Source: Vibrio sp. RE86 (GTDB lineage: Bacteria; Pseudomonadota; Gammaproteobacteria; Enterobacterales; Vibrionaceae). Taken from it: a DNA stretch of 64,000 bases. The stretch covers positions 48,368 to 112,367 of the forward strand of contig NZ_VTXI01000014.1 of the NCBI RefSeq assembly GCF_013114545.1, given 5' to 3'. A model generated the notes under the pieces. It was not told where the DNA came from, made no database searches, and saw only the letters and a list, made by a program, of their open reading frames with translations. Positions 19,013 to 28,268 of this stretch are shown here, one piece after another. A program made the translations under genes and the position numbers. Position 1 is the stretch's first letter; the number at the start of each line of letters is the position of its first letter.

Positions 19013-21091
19013 ATGTCCCAACTGCTATCTGCTATTCCTTTAACTTCACTGACTGGTGTCGGAGCCAAAGTCGCAGAGAAGCTAGCAAAGGTTGGGCTCG
19101 TCACCGTTCAAGATCTTCTCTTTCACCTTCCTCTTCGCTATGAAGATCGCACTCGAATCTATCCCATCGCTAAACTGCACGCAGGACTCTGGGCTGCCGT
19201 GCAAGGTAAAGTGATGAGCGTCGATACCCTGTTTGGCAAACGAAAGATGTTGGCGGTAAAAATCAGCGATGGTAACGGCACGATTACGCTGCGTTTTTTC
19301 AATTTTTCCGCAGGGATGAAAAACAATTTTGCTGAAGGTAAAACCGTACACGCTTATGGTGAAATAAAACGCGGTGGCTATGGGCTCGAAATCGTTCACC
19401 CTGACTACAAATTTTATGCGCCGAACCAAAAAGCCGATGTCGAGCAAACTTTGACGCCTGTCTATCCAACCACAGACGGTTTACGTCAAATCACACTGCG
19501 CAACCTCACTGAACAAGCACTCGAGTTACTCGATAAAGCGGCGGTTCAAGAGCTCCTGCCGAATGGGCTTTACGATCAGCAAACCACACTTGCACAAGCT
19601 CTGCATACTATCCATCGGCCTCAGCCAAACATCGACTTAGAACAATTTGATGAAGGTAAACACCCTGCTCAGATTCGTCTCATTATGGAGGAGTTACTGG
19701 CTCAGAACCTATCGATGCTTTCAGTTCGTAGCAAGGGCCAAAAAGACGCAGCTTTACCTTTAGCACCAAAGGACTCTCTAAAGCAAAAGCTGCTTGATCA
19801 GTTACCCTTCTCACCGACAAATGCCCAAGCCAGAGTGGTCAAAGAGATTGAGCAGGACCTAGAAAAACCACACCCAATGATGCGTTTGGTTCAAGGGGAT
19901 GTTGGCTCGGGTAAAACCCTAGTAGCCGCATTAGCGGCAGTCAGAGCTTTAGAGCATGGCTACCAAGTCGCTCTCATGGCACCAACCGAACTACTCGCAG
20001 AGCAACATGCCATCAACTTTGCCAATTGGCTTGACCCCATGGGGATTAAAGTCGGCTGGCTCGCGGGTAAACTCAAAGGCAAAGCGAAAGAGGCAGAGCT
20101 GGCGAATATTGCCAGTGGCGAAGCGCAAATGGTCGTTGGTACCCACGCGCTGTTCCAAGAGCATGTTGAGTTTCATCACCTTGCACTAGTGATTATTGAT
20201 GAGCAGCACCGTTTTGGTGTTCATCAGCGTTTGGAACTGCGTGAGAAAGGCGAAAGACAAGGTGCTTTCCCACACCAATTAATCATGACAGCCACACCGA
20301 TTCCTCGTACTTTGGCGATGACAGCATATGCGGATCTTGAAACCTCAATTATCGATGAACTACCGCCAGGCCGAACACCGATTCAAACCGTCGCGATCCC
20401 TGACACCAAGCGTGATGATATCGTCGAACGCGTTCGTCATGCTTGTTTGAATGAAGGTAAGCAAGCTTACTGGGTCTGTACCCTGATCGATGAGTCTGAA
20501 GTGCTAGAAGCACAAGCTGCCGCCGATACCGCAGAAGATCTGCAACGTAAGCTACCAGACGTCAAAATCGGTTTGGTTCACGGCCGAATGAAACCTGCCG
20601 AAAAACAAGCCGTGATGCAGGACTTTAAAGACAATAAACTCCACCTATTGGTTGCGACGACGGTCATTGAAGTCGGTGTGGATGTACCAAACTCAAGCCT
20701 GATGATCATCGAAAACCCAGAGCGACTTGGCCTTGCTCAGCTCCACCAGCTAAGAGGCCGTGTAGGTCGTGGTAGCGTCGCGAGTCACTGTGTATTGCTC
20801 TACCATTCACCGCTATCAAAAACAGCGCAAAAACGCTTAAGCGTACTGCGTGAAAGTAACGATGGCTTTGTTATTGCTCAGCGTGATTTAGAGATCCGGG
20901 GCCCGGGAGAACTATTGGGCACCAAACAGACAGGTATGGCCGATTTCAAGATTGCCGATTTAGTGCGTGATCAGAGATTAATTCCCGAAGTTCAGCGCAT
21001 CGCCCGTCACATTCATGATAATTATCCTGAGAATGCGGTTGCGATTATTGACCGTTGGTTGGGTGATAGGGATGTCTATTCGAAGGCGTAA
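19013..21091 (+). CDS. recG: ATP-dependent DNA helicase RecG
   Basis: 692 residues, within one residue of E. coli RecG. N-terminal wedge/OB-fold domain (about 1-160, with 'GKRKMLAVKISDGNGTI') that grips stalled forks; helicase domain 1 with Walker A 'GDVGSGKTL' (about 298) and Walker B 'DEQHRFG'; helicase domain 2 with 'ATTVIEVGVDVPNSSLM' and 'QLRGRVGRG'. It reverses stalled replication forks and migrates Holliday junctions. It is 73 nt downstream of trmH. A long imperfect palindrome follows the stop by 5 nt. Confidence 0.97.
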   Translation: MSQLLSAIPLTSLTGVGAKVAEKLAKVGLVTVQDLLFHLPLRYEDRTRIYPIAKLHAGLWAAVQGKVMSVDTLFGKRKMLAVKISDGNGTITLRFFNFSAGMKNNFAEGKTVHAYGEIKRGGYGLEIVHPDYKFYAPNQKADVEQTLTPVYPTTDGLRQITLRNLTEQALELLDKAAVQELLPNGLYDQQTTLAQALHTIHRPQPNIDLEQFDEGKHPAQIRLIMEELLAQNLSMLSVRSKGQKDAALPLAPKDSLKQKLLDQLPFSPTNAQARVVKEIEQDLEKPHPMMRLVQGDVGSGKTLVAALAAVRALEHGYQVALMAPTELLAEQHAINFANWLDPMGIKVGWLAGKLKGKAKEAELANIASGEAQMVVGTHALFQEHVEFHHLALVIIDEQHRFGVHQRLELREKGERQGAFPHQLIMTATPIPRTLAMTAYADLETSIIDELPPGRTPIQTVAIPDTKRDDIVERVRHACLNEGKQAYWVCTLIDESEVLEAQAAADTAEDLQRKLPDVKIGLVHGRMKPAEKQAVMQDFKDNKLHLLVATTVIEVGVDVPNSSLMIIENPERLGLAQLHQLRGRVGRGSVASHCVLLYHSPLSKTAQKRLSVLRESNDGFVIAQRDLEIRGPGELLGTKQTGMADFKIADLVRDQRLIPEVQRIARHIHDNYPENAVAIIDRWLGDRDVYSKA

Positions 21092-21096
21092 TAACT

Positions 21097-21199
21097 GTCA
21101 CCCTCAAGAGTGAGGAACGGAGGTGTTAGGGATCGCTTAACGCAAGTAGAGAACTTAAAAAGACTCCCTACTCGCTCCTTCGTCACTCTATGGAATGAC
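21097..21199. repeat. Imperfect palindromic intergenic repeat (about 103 bp)
   Basis: Two arms of about 38 nt, starting GTCACCCTCAAGAGTGAGGA on the left and ending CGTCACTCTATGGAATGAC on the right. The right arm reverse-complemented begins GTCATTCCATAGAGTGACGA; the arms share GTCA..C, AGAGTGA, GAA.G.G, AGGGA and TC. The pair forms a long stem with a central 25-nt loop. From memory, similar GTCATTCC...GAGTGACGAAGGAGCG elements recur in Vibrio intergenic regions, so this looks like a REP-like or MITE-like hairpin element. It lies between convergent recG and cysQ. Confidence 0.7.
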
Positions 21200-21211
21200 T
21201 ATAAGGACTTA

Positions 21212-22039
21212 TCAGTCCTTCACTTGCAGGATCTCGCCCCAAGGCAAGTTTTCATCGCCCAAAACAATAAAGTTCGGGTTCTCTAATGTATCACGCTCAT
21301 TGTAGGAAAGTGGCTCAAGTTGAGTACTCAAGATACGCCCACCCGCTTCTTCCACAATACATTGGGTTGCCGCGGTATCCCACTCACCTGTCGGGCCTAA
21401 ACGTAAGTAACAATCCACAGCCCCTTCCGCGACTAAGCAAGCTTTAAGAGCAGCAGAGCCCAATGGAACAAGATCATAATTCCACGCGCTACTCATACGG
21501 CTGGTGATGCGATTGATGTCTTGGCGGCGACTGATGGCCATCGCAATCGGACTCTTAGGGCCATCGTGCTGATGCGTTTTAATTCGAACGCTTTCATTAA
21601 GATCAGGGATCTTCCAAGCACCTTTACCTTGATATGCATAGTAGGTTACCCCTGAAACTGGGCCGTAAACGACGCCCATCACGGGTTTGTTATTCTCAAT
21701 CAGAGCAATGATGGTGGCAAAGTCACCACTGCGAGCAATAAACTCTTGGGTTCCATCAAGCGGGTCCACCAGCCAGTATCTATTCCACTGAGACCGCTTC
21801 TCTAGGCTAATATCCGCCGCTTCTTCAGAAAGCACCGGGATATCTGGCGTTAAGTCAGTCAGCTTTTCAACGATCAACTTGTGTGCAGCGATATCAGCAC
21901 TGGTCACTGGGGTTTCGTCGCTTTTGGTAAACGCTTCGTACTCTTTCTTCTCGTAAATATCGAGAGTTAACTGCCCAGCCGAACGAGCAATTTCGATAAC
22001 GGAGGGTAAATGATGGGAAAGGTCTTCTGTTATTGGCAT
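21212..22039 (-). CDS. cysQ: 3'(2'),5'-bisphosphate nucleotidase CysQ
   Basis: 275 residues from the ATG at 22039, preceded by AAGGA at 6-7 nt; a start 27 nt upstream would add a Lys/Arg-rich stretch covering that site. Inositol monophosphatase fold: metal-binding 'LSEEAADISLEKR', 'WLVDPLDGTQEF' (D-P-[ILV]-D-G-T) and 'GEWDTAATQCIVEEAGG'. Hydrolyses 3'-phosphoadenosine-5'-phosphate to AMP, recycling the by-product of sulfate assimilation. The stop codon sits inside a small AAGGACT/AGTCCTT hairpin that may end its transcript. nudE is 48 nt upstream on the same strand. Confidence 0.95.
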   Translation of the reverse strand: MPITEDLSHHLPSVIEIARSAGQLTLDIYEKKEYEAFTKSDETPVTSADIAAHKLIVEKLTDLTPDIPVLSEEAADISLEKRSQWNRYWLVDPLDGTQEFIARSGDFATIIALIENNKPVMGVVYGPVSGVTYYAYQGKGAWKIPDLNESVRIKTHQHDGPKSPIAMAISRRQDINRITSRMSSAWNYDLVPLGSAALKACLVAEGAVDCYLRLGPTGEWDTAATQCIVEEAGGRILSTQLEPLSYNERDTLENPNFIVLGDENLPWGEILQVKD

Positions 22040-22087
22040 AAAAATTCCTTTGCGCTTGCGCTTCACTCCTTTACATCAAGAAGATAA

Positions 22088-22636
22088 TTATTGTTTTAGA
22101 ATGCGCAGAGCGAGTAATAGCGCAGTAATACTACGCGCTTCACTAAAGTCGAGGTGCGTCAGCAGTTCTTCAGCTTGCGCTAACGGCCAACGAACCACAT
22201 CTAATGGTTCAGGTTCATCACCTTCTAATTTTTCTGAGTATAGATCTTCGGCGATAAATAAGGTCATTTTGCTTGAGAAATAAGAAGGAGCTAAGACCAC
22301 CTCTTTCAGTGGCGTCAACTTATTCGCCCCTTGGCCTATTTCCTCTTTCAACTCTCGAATCGCGGCTTGCTCAGCACTCTCTCCTGGGTCAATCAAACCT
22401 TTAGGAAAGCCAAGTTCATAGCGTTCTGTACCCGCTGCGTACTCTCGCACCAACAAAATATCACCTTGCTCAGTAATCGGCACCATCATCACGGCATTAC
22501 GACCACTCGGCTTCATCCGTTCATAAGTACGCTCTTCACCATTACTGAAGCGTAGATCAAGCGCCTCAATAGCAAACAGTCGAGACTGTGCAACGGTTTG
22601 TTTATCAAGTATTTCTGGTGGAGTACGTTTAGCCAC
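22088..22636 (-). CDS. nudE: ADP compounds hydrolase NudE (Nudix)
   Basis: 182 residues from the GTG at 22636 (VAKRTPPEILDKQ), which has AAGGA 8 nt upstream; a TTG 18 nt earlier overlaps that site and is less likely. The Nudix box G-x5-E-x7-R-E-x2-E-E-x-G is intact in 'GLIDPGESAEQAAIRELKEE' followed by I-G. NudE hydrolyses ADP-ribose, diadenosine triphosphate and NADH. It pairs with cysQ downstream, a common gammaproteobacterial arrangement; both remove toxic adenine nucleotides. Confidence 0.93.
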   Translation of the reverse strand: MAKRTPPEILDKQTVAQSRLFAIEALDLRFSNGEERTYERMKPSGRNAVMMVPITEQGDILLVREYAAGTERYELGFPKGLIDPGESAEQAAIRELKEEIGQGANKLTPLKEVVLAPSYFSSKMTLFIAEDLYSEKLEGDEPEPLDVVRWPLAQAEELLTHLDFSEARSITALLLALRILKQ

Positions 22637-22698
22637 AAGCCCGTTCCTTAGCAAAAGTTGAAGATATTAATATATGAGAAATCATAGCTATTTGAAAA

Positions 22699-22729
22699 CA
22701 AAAAAGGGTTGGCAAATTTGCCAACCCTC
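22699..22729 (-). terminator. nfuA terminator
   Basis: Minus-strand 12-bp perfect stem AGGGTTGGCAAA/TTTGCCAACCCT with essentially no spacer (actual loop formed by the central AAATTT), then TTTTTTGTTTT. It separates nfuA from nudE-cysQ. Confidence 0.85.
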
Positions 22730-22756
22730 TCGTTTCATTCAATATTGAGCTATCAC

Positions 22757-23344
22757 TTAGTAGTAAGAGTGCTCACCACGGTCATGCTCTGTTGCATCAC
22801 GTACCGCTGATAGTTCACCTTCGAACTGTTGTAACAACTCTTTCTCGATGCCTTCTTTCAGTGTTACGTCAACCATAGAACAACCGTTACAACCACCACC
22901 AAAGGCAACAATCGCAACACCTTGGTCTGTAATTTCAACTAGGCTTACATGACCACCGTGACCAGCAAGCTGTGGGTTAACCTGAGTTTGGATAACATAC
23001 TCAACTCGCTCTACAAGCGGTGCATCATCAGAAACTTTACGCATTTTCGCGTTTGGTGCTTTCAGTGTTAGCTGAGAACCCATTTTGTCAGTGACAAAGT
23101 CAATTTCTGCATCTTCAAGGAACGGTAAGCTCAATTCGTCTACGTAAGCAGAAAAATCTGCGTAAGCAAACTCAGTATCCGTCGCTTCTATCGCTTCAGT
23201 AGGACAGTAAGAAACGCCACACTCAGCATTCTGAGTTCCTGGGTTTACAACGAATACGCGAATGTTTGTGCCTTCTGGCTGTTGGCTCAGTAGGTTCGCA
23301 AAGTGCGACTGAGCGTTTTCTGTAATAGTAATAGGATTTGACAC
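22757..23344 (-). CDS. nfuA: Fe/S biogenesis protein NfuA
   Basis: 195 residues. N-terminal degenerate A-type carrier domain (about 1-95) and a C-terminal Nfu domain with the [4Fe-4S]-binding C-x2-C motif in '[14 protein letters not shown]'. It delivers 4Fe-4S clusters to apo-targets, especially under oxidative stress or iron limitation. The start is GTG at 23344, reading [12 protein letters not shown] as in other vibrios. It lies downstream of comF in the same direction; E. coli has the same bioH-gntX-nfuA cluster. Confidence 0.96.
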   Translation of the reverse strand: MSNPITITENAQSHFANLLSQQPEGTNIRVFVVNPGTQNAECGVSYCPTEAIEATDTEFAYADFSAYVDELSLPFLEDAEIDFVTDKMGSQLTLKAPNAKMRKVSDDAPLVERVEYVIQTQVNPQLAGHGGHVSLVEITDQGVAIVAFGGGCNGCSMVDVTLKEGIEKELLQQFEGELSAVRDATEHDRGEHSYY

Positions 23345-23430
23345 GACGAATACCTGAGTAAATTTGTAGGCTATTTAGTCACCATTCTACTCCTCAAAAT
23401 TTCAAGATCTAGCCTTTTGGTAAAAATCGA

Positions 23431-24135
23431 CTAGCGTGAAGGTTCAGGAGTCCGGCAGATGCAGTAAATATCAACGGTTTTCACGCCTGCATCAAGCAGT
23501 AATTTACATAAATGATGCACCGTACTTCCTGTGGTTAGAACATCATCAACAATTGCGACATGACTGGCGGAGATGTCAGATTTTAGTTCGAACGCAGCGT
23601 CGAGATTGTGCTGTCTTTGTTGCTTGTTTAACCCTTTTTGCTGTGGTGTTGCGCGCGTTCGGCGGAAAAGAGGTTGATAAGGTCGATTGAGTTGCTTTGC
23701 CAACTCAATTGCGATCAGTTCGCTTTGGTTAAAGCCTCTTGCCCAATGTCGCGCCCAATGCAGCGGTACACTGGTTACCACATCAGCAGGATGATCAATC
23801 CTTGGTGACAACAACTGAGATAGTTTTGTTGCTTGCCAGAACTGACGTTCGTATTTCAAGCGATGAACATAATCCGAGAGGGGCGCTTGATAATCACCTA
23901 CGCAATAGATCCCTTGCCAAAGCGGTGGCTTAACCAAACATAAACCACACATTGCCATGTTAACAGCTGTCGGCAAACCACATCGTTGGCAACGGGGTTG
24001 CGGTTGAAAGTGTTCAAGGCAACAGTGACAGAAAGGCCCTTCCTCCTTATTCAAGGGTAAACGGCATAACTCACAGTCAACGGGCAACAGGTCCGCGATG
24101 TATTTCCCCACTCTTTGCGCTAACATGGCAGCCAC
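23431..24135 (-). CDS. comF: ComF-family phosphoribosyltransferase-like protein
   Basis: 234 residues. Two zinc-finger-like cysteine clusters in the first 70 residues ('DCELCRLPL', 'FCHCCLEHF', 'RCQRCGLPT', 'MCGLCLV'), then a type I PRTase domain with 'VAIVDDVLTTGST' near the C-terminus. In naturally competent bacteria including vibrios, ComF is needed for inner-membrane or cytosolic steps of DNA uptake; the E. coli homologue is GntX. It is divergent from bioH with a gap of about 80 nt, a conserved pairing. Confidence 0.93.
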   Translation of the reverse strand: MAAMLAQRVGKYIADLLPVDCELCRLPLNKEEGPFCHCCLEHFQPQPRCQRCGLPTAVNMAMCGLCLVKPPLWQGIYCVGDYQAPLSDYVHRLKYERQFWQATKLSQLLSPRIDHPADVVTSVPLHWARHWARGFNQSELIAIELAKQLNRPYQPLFRRTRATPQQKGLNKQQRQHNLDAAFELKSDISASHVAIVDDVLTTGSTVHHLCKLLLDAGVKTVDIYCICRTPEPSR

Positions 24136-24215
24136 TCATACAATGAACTCGCACCTATTGTCTGGTGTAGATGGTAAGTTTAAGGATGGATATAGTGGCA
24201 CTTAATGAGAGCAAA

Positions 24216-24977
24216 ATGGAAACTCTGTACTGGCAAACCAACGGTGAGGGAGAAGAGATCGTACTTGTCCATGGTTGGGGTATGAACGGAGCCGTTTGGC
24301 AACAAACCGTCGAAGCTCTCAGCCAGCACTATCGTGTTCATGTCGTCGACCTGCCCGGGTTTGGCCATAGCCATCAAGCCTCTTTCAGCAATATGGATGA
24401 TTTAGCCGAGCAGGTACTGCGTGACGCACCCGAACATGCCACTTGGTTAGGTTGGTCACTCGGAGGCTTATTAGCCACACATATTGCTCTAAACCATCCG
24501 CAGCGAGTAAAACAGCTCATCACGGTTGCGAGCTCACCAAAATTTGCCGCAGAAAGACCATGGCGAGGCATTCAGCCTAAAGTGCTGTCTGCTTTTACTG
24601 AGCAGTTGGTTGAAGATTTTCAGCTCACCATCGAGCGTTTTATGGCCCTGCAAGCGATGGGCAGCCCCTCTGCTCGCCAAGACGTAAAACAACTTAAGAA
24701 AGCCGTACTTTCACGACCAAGCCCGAATCCGGCATCACTATTGGCCGGTCTAAACTTACTTGCGGATATTGACTATCGAGCTGAACTGGAGGGACTCACC
24801 ATTCCGACGCTTCGCCTCTATGGTCGTCTTGATGGTCTGGTGCCCGTCAAAGTCGCGACCGATGTGGATGCGCTTATCCCCCATAGCGAAAGCTTTACCT
24901 TTAACGAATCTTCTCACGCTCCGTTTATGACTGAGTTAGACAGCTTCTGCCAACAAGTTCGCGCTTTTATTAATTAG
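24216..24977 (+). CDS. bioH: Pimeloyl-[ACP] methyl ester esterase BioH
   Basis: 253 residues from the ATG at 24216 (METLYWQTNGEGEE), which aligns directly with the E. coli N-terminus; a GTG at 24195 with a better ribosome-binding site (AAGGA) would add seven residues and cannot be excluded. Alpha/beta-hydrolase: oxyanion region 'VHGWGMNG', nucleophile elbow G-W-S-L-G in 'WLGWSLGGLL', and catalytic His in 'ESSHAPFMTE'. Cleaves the methyl ester of pimeloyl-ACP, ending the fatty-acid-like stage of biotin synthesis. Divergent from comF. Confidence 0.94.
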   Translation: METLYWQTNGEGEEIVLVHGWGMNGAVWQQTVEALSQHYRVHVVDLPGFGHSHQASFSNMDDLAEQVLRDAPEHATWLGWSLGGLLATHIALNHPQRVKQLITVASSPKFAAERPWRGIQPKVLSAFTEQLVEDFQLTIERFMALQAMGSPSARQDVKQLKKAVLSRPSPNPASLLAGLNLLADIDYRAELEGLTIPTLRLYGRLDGLVPVKVATDVDALIPHSESFTFNESSHAPFMTELDSFCQQVRAFIN

Positions 24978-25112
24978 CCAGTTCTTCTCTGAGCTGTCAC
25001 CATAAGTGCAACAGGTTGCTAATTAGTATTAAACCTTTGGCGAGATTGGTCGATAAATAGACTAACCCACGAAGTGAATCGCTTCTAAGGTTGGGCGTGA
25101 GGAGACCAAACG

Positions 25113-25583
25113 ATGCTCGTATCACCTACGAACGTAAGTGTTCCACTTATCGCCCCATCGGTTAATGTACAAACGGAACAAGCAGCACGTGATAACAAAG
25201 TGCGCGAGCCGATTGCTCCACCAGTAGCATTAGCTAAGAGTAACGCTGAACGAAAAATTACCGCAGATGATAAGCGACGAAAGCAATCTTCATGGGATCC
25301 ATCAGAGCACCCAGGCTACGAGACGGAAGAAGATGAAGGAGCTATTTCAACTTATCAGGCGAAGCCAGAGAGTGCACTCGATAGGCTTTTCCAACTGCTG
25401 TCATTACACAGTTATAGCGAACATCAAGGTAAAGGCTATGCCATGCGTTTTCGCTTGCCGAAGCGCATAATCGATGCGGCGATAGCAGAAGGGACAATGG
25501 CAAAGCGCAGAACTGTAATTAAATTCCATTACGGTCATGCTGTTGCCCCAAATACTCCTTCTGATGTCATTGCGGTGTTGTAG
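25113..25583 (+). CDS. Uncharacterised small soluble protein
   Basis: 156 residues, no signal peptide or membrane segment. The first 80 residues are polar, charged and probably disordered, rich in Ala, Lys, Glu and Pro ('REPIAPPVALAKSNAERK', 'SSWDPSEHPGYETEEDEG'). The C-terminal half is more ordered, with 'ALDRLFQLLSLHSYSEHQGK' and 'GYAMRFRLPKRIIDAA'. I recognise no domain. A GGAG site 8 nt upstream of the ATG and a strong terminator after the stop support a real monocistronic gene. It lies between bioH and convergent tex. Confidence 0.75.
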   Translation: MLVSPTNVSVPLIAPSVNVQTEQAARDNKVREPIAPPVALAKSNAERKITADDKRRKQSSWDPSEHPGYETEEDEGAISTYQAKPESALDRLFQLLSLHSYSEHQGKGYAMRFRLPKRIIDAAIAEGTMAKRRTVIKFHYGHAVAPNTPSDVIAVL

Positions 25584-25611
25584 TCCCTATGGTTTTCTAT
25601 GGGAAATACCG

Positions 25612-25656
25612 AAAAAAAATCCCCGCCAGTATCACTACTGCGGGGATTTGTCTTTT
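25612..25656. terminator. Bidirectional terminator, unknown gene / tex
   Basis: 10-bp stem AAATCCCCGC/GCGGGGATTT with a 13-nt loop (inner AGT/ACT pairing). It has TTTTTTTT on the minus side, strong for tex, and TTGTCTTTT on the plus side. Confidence 0.88.
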
Positions 25657-25671
25657 GGGTCACTTCGCGCG

Positions 25672-27999
25672 TTAGCGTTTCGCTTTAGCAAAGGCCGCGG
25701 CAAACGCTCCGCCCATTGCATTGTTGCCTTGACTGCTTGAGTCGCTGCGCTGGCGGTTATCGCGCTGACCTTGACGTTGTTGGCCACCTGGAGCACTTGA
25801 ACGCTGTGAACGGTTGTCTTGGCCTGGTTCATCGTTAAGGCGCATAGAAAGGCCAATACGCTTACGCTGCACGTCCACTTCCATCACTTTTACTTTCACG
25901 ATGTCACCCGCTTTGACCACCTCTCGAGGGTCAGAAACATAACGATCCGTCAGCGCTGAAATATGCACTAAACCATCTTGGTGAACACCAATATCAACGA
26001 ACGCACCAAAGTTTGCCACATTCGATACCACACCCTCTAAGATCATGCCTGGCTCTAAGTCAGACACCGAGTTCACACCGTCAGCAAAGGTCGCCGTTTT
26101 AAACTCAGGGCGAGGATCTCGGCCTGGTTTGTCTAACTCTTTGATGATGTCGCTCACTGTTGGAACACCAAAGTTATCATCGGTGTAATCCACTGCGTGC
26201 AGGCCACGTAAGAACTGCGTGTCACCAATCAAGCCTTTCACATCTTTTTGGTTCTTCTCAGCAATTGCTTTGACCACAGGGTACGCTTCAGGGTGAACCG
26301 ATGATGCATCAAGTGGGTTCTTGCCATCCATAATGCGCAAGAAGCCTGCACACTGCTCGAAAGCTTTAGGCCCAAGACGAGCGACCTTCTTCAATGTCGT
26401 ACGTGCTTCAAAGCGGCCATTTTCATCACGATAATCGACAATGTTCTGCGCAATTGTGCTCGATAGACCTGCAACACGCGTCAACAATGCTGGAGAGGCC
26501 GTATTCACATCCACACCTACGGCGTTTACACAGTCTTCAACCACGGCATCTAGACGTTTTGCCAGCATTGATTGGCTCACATCGTGCTGGTATTGGCCCA
26601 CACCGATCGATTTCGGGTCAATTTTCACTAGCTCAGCCAGTGGGTCTTGCAGACGACGAGCAATCGACACCGCACCACGTAGTGACACATCTAGGTTCGG
26701 AAACTCTTTTGCAGCCAGTTCAGACGCAGAGTAAACCGAAGCGCCAGCTTCACTGACCATGATCTTCTGTACTTTGAGGTTACCGCGGTTAATAAGGTCA
26801 GCGACAAAGCTGTCTGTTTCACGTGAAGCGGTACCGTTACCAATCGCAATCAAATCGACGTTGTATTTTCGCACCAAGGCGTCAACGACTTGTGCAGATT
26901 TGTCGTACTGCTTTTGTGGTGGATGCGGGTAAATCGTCTCAGTTGCGAGTACTTTACCTGTCGAGTCAACCACAGCAATTTTAGAACCAGTACGAAGACC
27001 CGGATCAAGACCCAACGTAGCACGAGGGCCTGCCGGCGCCGCCATCAATAAGTCTTTTAGGTTGGTAGCGAACACTTCAATCGCTTCGATTTCAGCGCGC
27101 TCTTTCATGGCACCCATCAACTCGGTTTCCATGTGCATAGAGACCTTGATGCGCCATGCCCAACTGATCACTTGTTTACGCCATGCATCCGCTGGAGCAC
27201 TGCTGAGTGAAATACCGTAATGATCACTAATGATGGTTTCACAGTAAGACTGACGTGCGCCCTCTTCTTGCTCAGGGTCAGCGTTCATAGCGAGCGTTAA
27301 GAAGCCTTCATTTCGGCCACGTAGCATAGCAAGAGCACGGTGAGACGGCACTTTACTCAACGCTTCGTTGTGCTCGAAATAGTCTTTAAATTTCTCGCCC
27401 TCTTGCTGCTTACCATCCACAACTCGCGCCACCAACTCTGCATTACGAGTAAGGTGAAGACGAACCTTTTCAAGCAGATTGGCATCTTCAGCGATACGTT
27501 CCATGATAATGGCGCGCGCACCATCGAGTGCCGCTTTGCTATCTGCTATGCCCTTATCCGCATCAATGTATTTGGTCGCTTCAGACTCTGGCTCAGTTTG
27601 TGGCTCGTTCCACAACAAATCAGCTAATGGTTCTAGACCTGCTTCAATCGCAATTTGGCCTTTGGTACGACGCTTTGGTTTGTATGGAAGGTACAAGTCT
27701 TCAAGTCGAGTCTTGCTATCCGCTTGGTTGATTTCTGCTTCAAGTTGAGAGGTCAGTTTGCCTTGCTCTTGAATCGATTTGAGGATGGTTTGACGACGTT
27801 CATCTAGCTCACGCAGGTAGCTAAGACGGCTATCAAGATTACGCAGTTGGGTATCATCTAACCCACCGGTCACCTCTTTTCGGTAACGTGCAATGAATGG
27901 AACGGTATTGCCATCATCAATAAGGTTAACAGCAGCGATTACTTGCTCAGAACGTACATTCAGTTCCTGAGCAATCAAATTACAGATAGCTTGGCTCAT
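25672..27999 (-). CDS. tex: Tex family transcription accessory protein (YhgF)
   Basis: 775 residues, close to E. coli YhgF. Order: N-terminal helical Tex domain (about 1-200), YqgF/RNase H-like domain (about 325-460, '[19 protein letters not shown]'), helix-hairpin-helix motifs (about 500-560, '[17 protein letters not shown]'), and a C-terminal S1 RNA-binding domain (about 650-720, '[20 protein letters not shown]'). The tail is Gln/Arg/Ser rich and low complexity. Tex binds nucleic acids and affects transcription and toxin expression in other genera. The order tex, greB, ompR, envZ is also seen in enterobacteria, where no gene lies between tex and greB. Confidence 0.95.
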   Translation of the reverse strand: MSQAICNLIAQELNVRSEQVIAAVNLIDDGNTVPFIARYRKEVTGGLDDTQLRNLDSRLSYLRELDERRQTILKSIQEQGKLTSQLEAEINQADSKTRLEDLYLPYKPKRRTKGQIAIEAGLEPLADLLWNEPQTEPESEATKYIDADKGIADSKAALDGARAIIMERIAEDANLLEKVRLHLTRNAELVARVVDGKQQEGEKFKDYFEHNEALSKVPSHRALAMLRGRNEGFLTLAMNADPEQEEGARQSYCETIISDHYGISLSSAPADAWRKQVISWAWRIKVSMHMETELMGAMKERAEIEAIEVFATNLKDLLMAAPAGPRATLGLDPGLRTGSKIAVVDSTGKVLATETIYPHPPQKQYDKSAQVVDALVRKYNVDLIAIGNGTASRETDSFVADLINRGNLKVQKIMVSEAGASVYSASELAAKEFPNLDVSLRGAVSIARRLQDPLAELVKIDPKSIGVGQYQHDVSQSMLAKRLDAVVEDCVNAVGVDVNTASPALLTRVAGLSSTIAQNIVDYRDENGRFEARTTLKKVARLGPKAFEQCAGFLRIMDGKNPLDASSVHPEAYPVVKAIAEKNQKDVKGLIGDTQFLRGLHAVDYTDDNFGVPTVSDIIKELDKPGRDPRPEFKTATFADGVNSVSDLEPGMILEGVVSNVANFGAFVDIGVHQDGLVHISALTDRYVSDPREVVKAGDIVKVKVMEVDVQRKRIGLSMRLNDEPGQDNRSQRSSAPGGQQRQGQRDNRQRSDSSSQGNNAMGGAFAAAFAKAKR

Positions 28000-28268
28000 C
28001 CGTGTGTTCTCTTAATTCTAATGTGATTGTCAGCGTGCGCCTCATTGCGCTCAAACGCCGGTAGGTATGTTCAATATATTGGGGTAACTGCCAGATTTTG
28101 CAATGGTTTCGACGCAGGGCGAAAATTTAGGCTAAAAATCCCGCCGCAAAGTAGGACATCGGTCAAAATTGTGTCAAAACAGAGATAAATTCGAAACTTA
28201 TTCATTTGAAACTGCCTACTATCTTATATAACGACGACTTTTTTCTTAGACAGACACGGAAAACAAGA

